The notes under the pieces were generated by a model. It worked only from the letters and a program-made list of their open reading frames with translations. It was not told the DNA's origin and ran no database searches. Of a DNA stretch of 64,000 nucleotides, positions 62,739 through 64,000 are shown one piece after another; positions within the stretch are counted from its first letter, which is position 1, and the number at the start of each line of letters is the position of its first letter. The stretch comes from Alkaliflexus imshenetskii DSM 15055. GTDB lineage: Bacteria; Bacteroidota; Bacteroidia; Bacteroidales; Marinilabiliaceae. The translations under genes were made by a program, and so were the position numbers. Location: assembly GCF_000517065.1 (NCBI RefSeq), contig NZ_KI912105.1, forward strand, positions 3,435,725 to 3,499,724, read 5' to 3'.

Positions 62739-63470
62739 TTAGAAGTTTCGGATGCGAACCTCGATCTCCTCTTCATATTCAAGAAGTTCTTCCAGCTCAT
62801 CCAGGTTTGTCTGCCCAAAACGAAAGTGATAGGGATAGAGAACTCTGGGTTGTATCATCATGGCTGCATTGGCTACCATTTCAGGTGTCATGGTAAATGG
62901 TAGGTTCATCGGCAAAAAGGCCACATCAATGTTTTTTATCTGCTTCATTTCCGGTATATCCTCGGTATCTCCGGCCACATAAACTCTATACTCACCAAAG
63001 TTGATTATGTAACCGTTTCCTACACCTTTGGGATGATACGGTTGTCCATCGTTACGCAGGTGTACGACATTGTATGCCGGCACTGATTCAATCAGGATAC
63101 CAGCAATGTTAAGCGATTCGTTATTCGACAAAACAAAACCTTCCTTCAGAATATTGTAGCATGTTGGTGTGAGCACAAATTTCGTGTCATCCTTTCGTAT
63201 TAAGTTGATGGCAATCGTATCTAAATGATCCTGATGCTCGTGCGTAATCAGTATCAAATCTGCCTTGGGTAGTTCACTGTAATCGGCTACACGACTGAAG
63301 GGATCCACGTGTATGTTCATTCCGTTATAGCTGAACATCAAACTGCCATGTCCTACAAACCATGTTTCCAAATCAAAACTTTCTGTCTCAAAGATGTCTT
63401 TGCTCACTTGTCCCATCGTGAGAACCGGAACAAGCACAATGCAGCAAACGAAAAGCATAAACCGTTTCAT
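62739..63470 (-). CDS. Exported MBL-fold metal-dependent hydrolase
   Basis: 243 residues. Signal peptide 1-20 (ending VLTMG-QV). Metallo-beta-lactamase fold of the UlaG-like branch: H77-x-H79-x-D81-H82 in LITHEHQDHLD, GNGYIINFGEYRVYVAGDTED with the bridging Asp, and YPYHFRFGQT with the last His. The substrate is unknown; related envelope enzymes include lactonases and phospholipases. Export of this usually cytosolic branch is noteworthy. Convergent with the SirB1-like gene, 6 bp between stops. Confidence 0.85.
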   Translation of the reverse strand: MKRFMLFVCCIVLVPVLTMGQVSKDIFETESFDLETWFVGHGSLMFSYNGMNIHVDPFSRVADYSELPKADLILITHEHQDHLDTIAINLIRKDDTKFVLTPTCYNILKEGFVLSNNESLNIAGILIESVPAYNVVHLRNDGQPYHPKGVGNGYIINFGEYRVYVAGDTEDIPEMKQIKNIDVAFLPMNLPFTMTPEMVANAAMMIQPRVLYPYHFRFGQTNLDELEELLEYEEEIEVRIRNF

Positions 63471-63648
63471 ATTCTTATTTATTGATGAAAAACAAATTTA
63501 ACCACAATGTTCTATCAATTCAAAATTTGTTTGATGTGATTGTTTCATTACTCTTCACAACTAAAGGTGTGTTAAATTCAATAGATTAAGCTCGAAGTGC
63601 GAAAAAATAATATAACTTAGCAATCTTTATTGAAAATATAATATAAGT

Positions 63649-64000
63649 ATGACCAAATCATTTGCTTTAAAACTGTTACTGTTCGTTGCAATTGTTCTTG
63701 GCGGATGTCATCCAAAGAACAAGGGCATACCAGCTCATTATCTACCGATGCTTGAAGCGGCTTTTGTAAAGGCTGGTGCCAATGCCATTGAAATTGAGAG
63801 GGCTTTGTATGATAGTCCCTACGCGCAGCGCGAGGGCATGGCATTTATCATTTCGCACATGCCCGAACACGATCTTCAAACGCTCACGGCAGCGTTTCTT
63901 CTTGAGAATGCCCACTATGCTTACCATGCCCGGGAAGTGTTTCCCTGGGGGCGTGAATTGCCGGACTCGGTATTTTACAACGATGTGTTGCCATACGTGA
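63649..64000 (+). CDS. Lipoprotein start, probably a transglutaminase-domain protein (3' end outside window)
   Basis: 117 codons from the ATG at 63649 to the window edge with no stop. Lipoprotein leader with C20 in AIVLGGCHPK. The part after it (MPEHDLQTLTAAFLLENAHYAYHAREVFPW ... LPDSVFYNDVLPYV) matches the N-terminal lead-in of large exported transglutaminase-domain proteins of Bacteroidota, from memory rather than search. The catalytic region would lie beyond the window. A frame on the same strand from 63776 is a shadow. Confidence 0.65.
   Translation, partial: MTKSFALKLLLFVAIVLGGCHPKNKGIPAHYLPMLEAAFVKAGANAIEIERALYDSPYAQREGMAFIISHMPEHDLQTLTAAFLLENAHYAYHAREVFPWGRELPDSVFYNDVLPYV

Overview
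The window looks like a chromosomal segment of a member of the Bacteroidota, most plausibly an environmental Bacteroidales/Marinilabiliales-type organism. The evidence is a type IX secretion C-terminal sorting domain (8950-10743), families largely confined to the phylum (DUF4249, DUF4293, DUF4922, NamZ/DUF1343), few visible Shine-Dalgarno sequences, several TAnnTTTG-type -7 promoter elements, and a 2-oxoglutarate dehydrogenase E1/E2 pair that gut Bacteroides usually lack. I see no tRNA, rRNA or CRISPR array.

Layout. 1-8.9 kb is the right-hand part of a plus-strand glycan-degradation locus: the end of a GH97, a GH43, a two-domain DUF1080 protein, a Tat-exported Gfo/Idh/MocA oxidoreductase and a GH127 lipoprotein. 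9-22 kb is mixed: a T9SS cargo, a Ca/Na antiporter, an OhrR-type regulator close to a glutathione peroxidase, YbaK, an uncharacterised ATP-grasp-like protein, a patatin, PepD and SerB, with some gene debris and a dispersed inverted repeat. 22.3-26.7 kb is an AT-rich accessory island: a formyltransferase, a truncated Rhs tip with an overlapping lipoprotein (possible toxin/immunity pair), a REP-associated transposase with hairpin repeats, and an orphan membrane protein.

26.7-34.1 kb is the most interesting block. A tightly coupled minus-strand operon (tandem GT2, DUF4922 HIT-like protein, SpoIID-family protein without a signal peptide, AmpG-like permease, NamZ muramidase) faces a BadF-type amino-sugar kinase. 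It looks like a peptidoglycan salvage route in which at least three steps have no assigned function. 34.1-39.1 kb is a thiol-redox cluster: standard TrxB, a Crp/Fnr regulator, and a divergent operon of a thioredoxin with a C-x6-C site plus a TrxB-like flavoprotein that lacks the usual NADPH-binding basic motif. A perfect FNR-type palindrome lies between them.

39.3-45.8 kb holds a GH10-like lipoprotein, a polytopic membrane protein, a papain-like lipoprotein and a second Gfo/Idh/MocA plus DUF1080 pair, repeating the module of the first locus; both suggest glycoside cleavage through 3-keto intermediates. 46-64 kb is mostly housekeeping: pyrG-yidC, a DUF349 coiled-coil protein, TrmD, an AddB-like nuclease, sucA-sucB, a DUF4293 protein, a nucleoside phosphorylase, a SirB1-like protein, an exported MBL-fold hydrolase and the start of a lipoprotein cut by the window edge.

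Family calls come from recognising motifs in the translated sequence; no database search was run.
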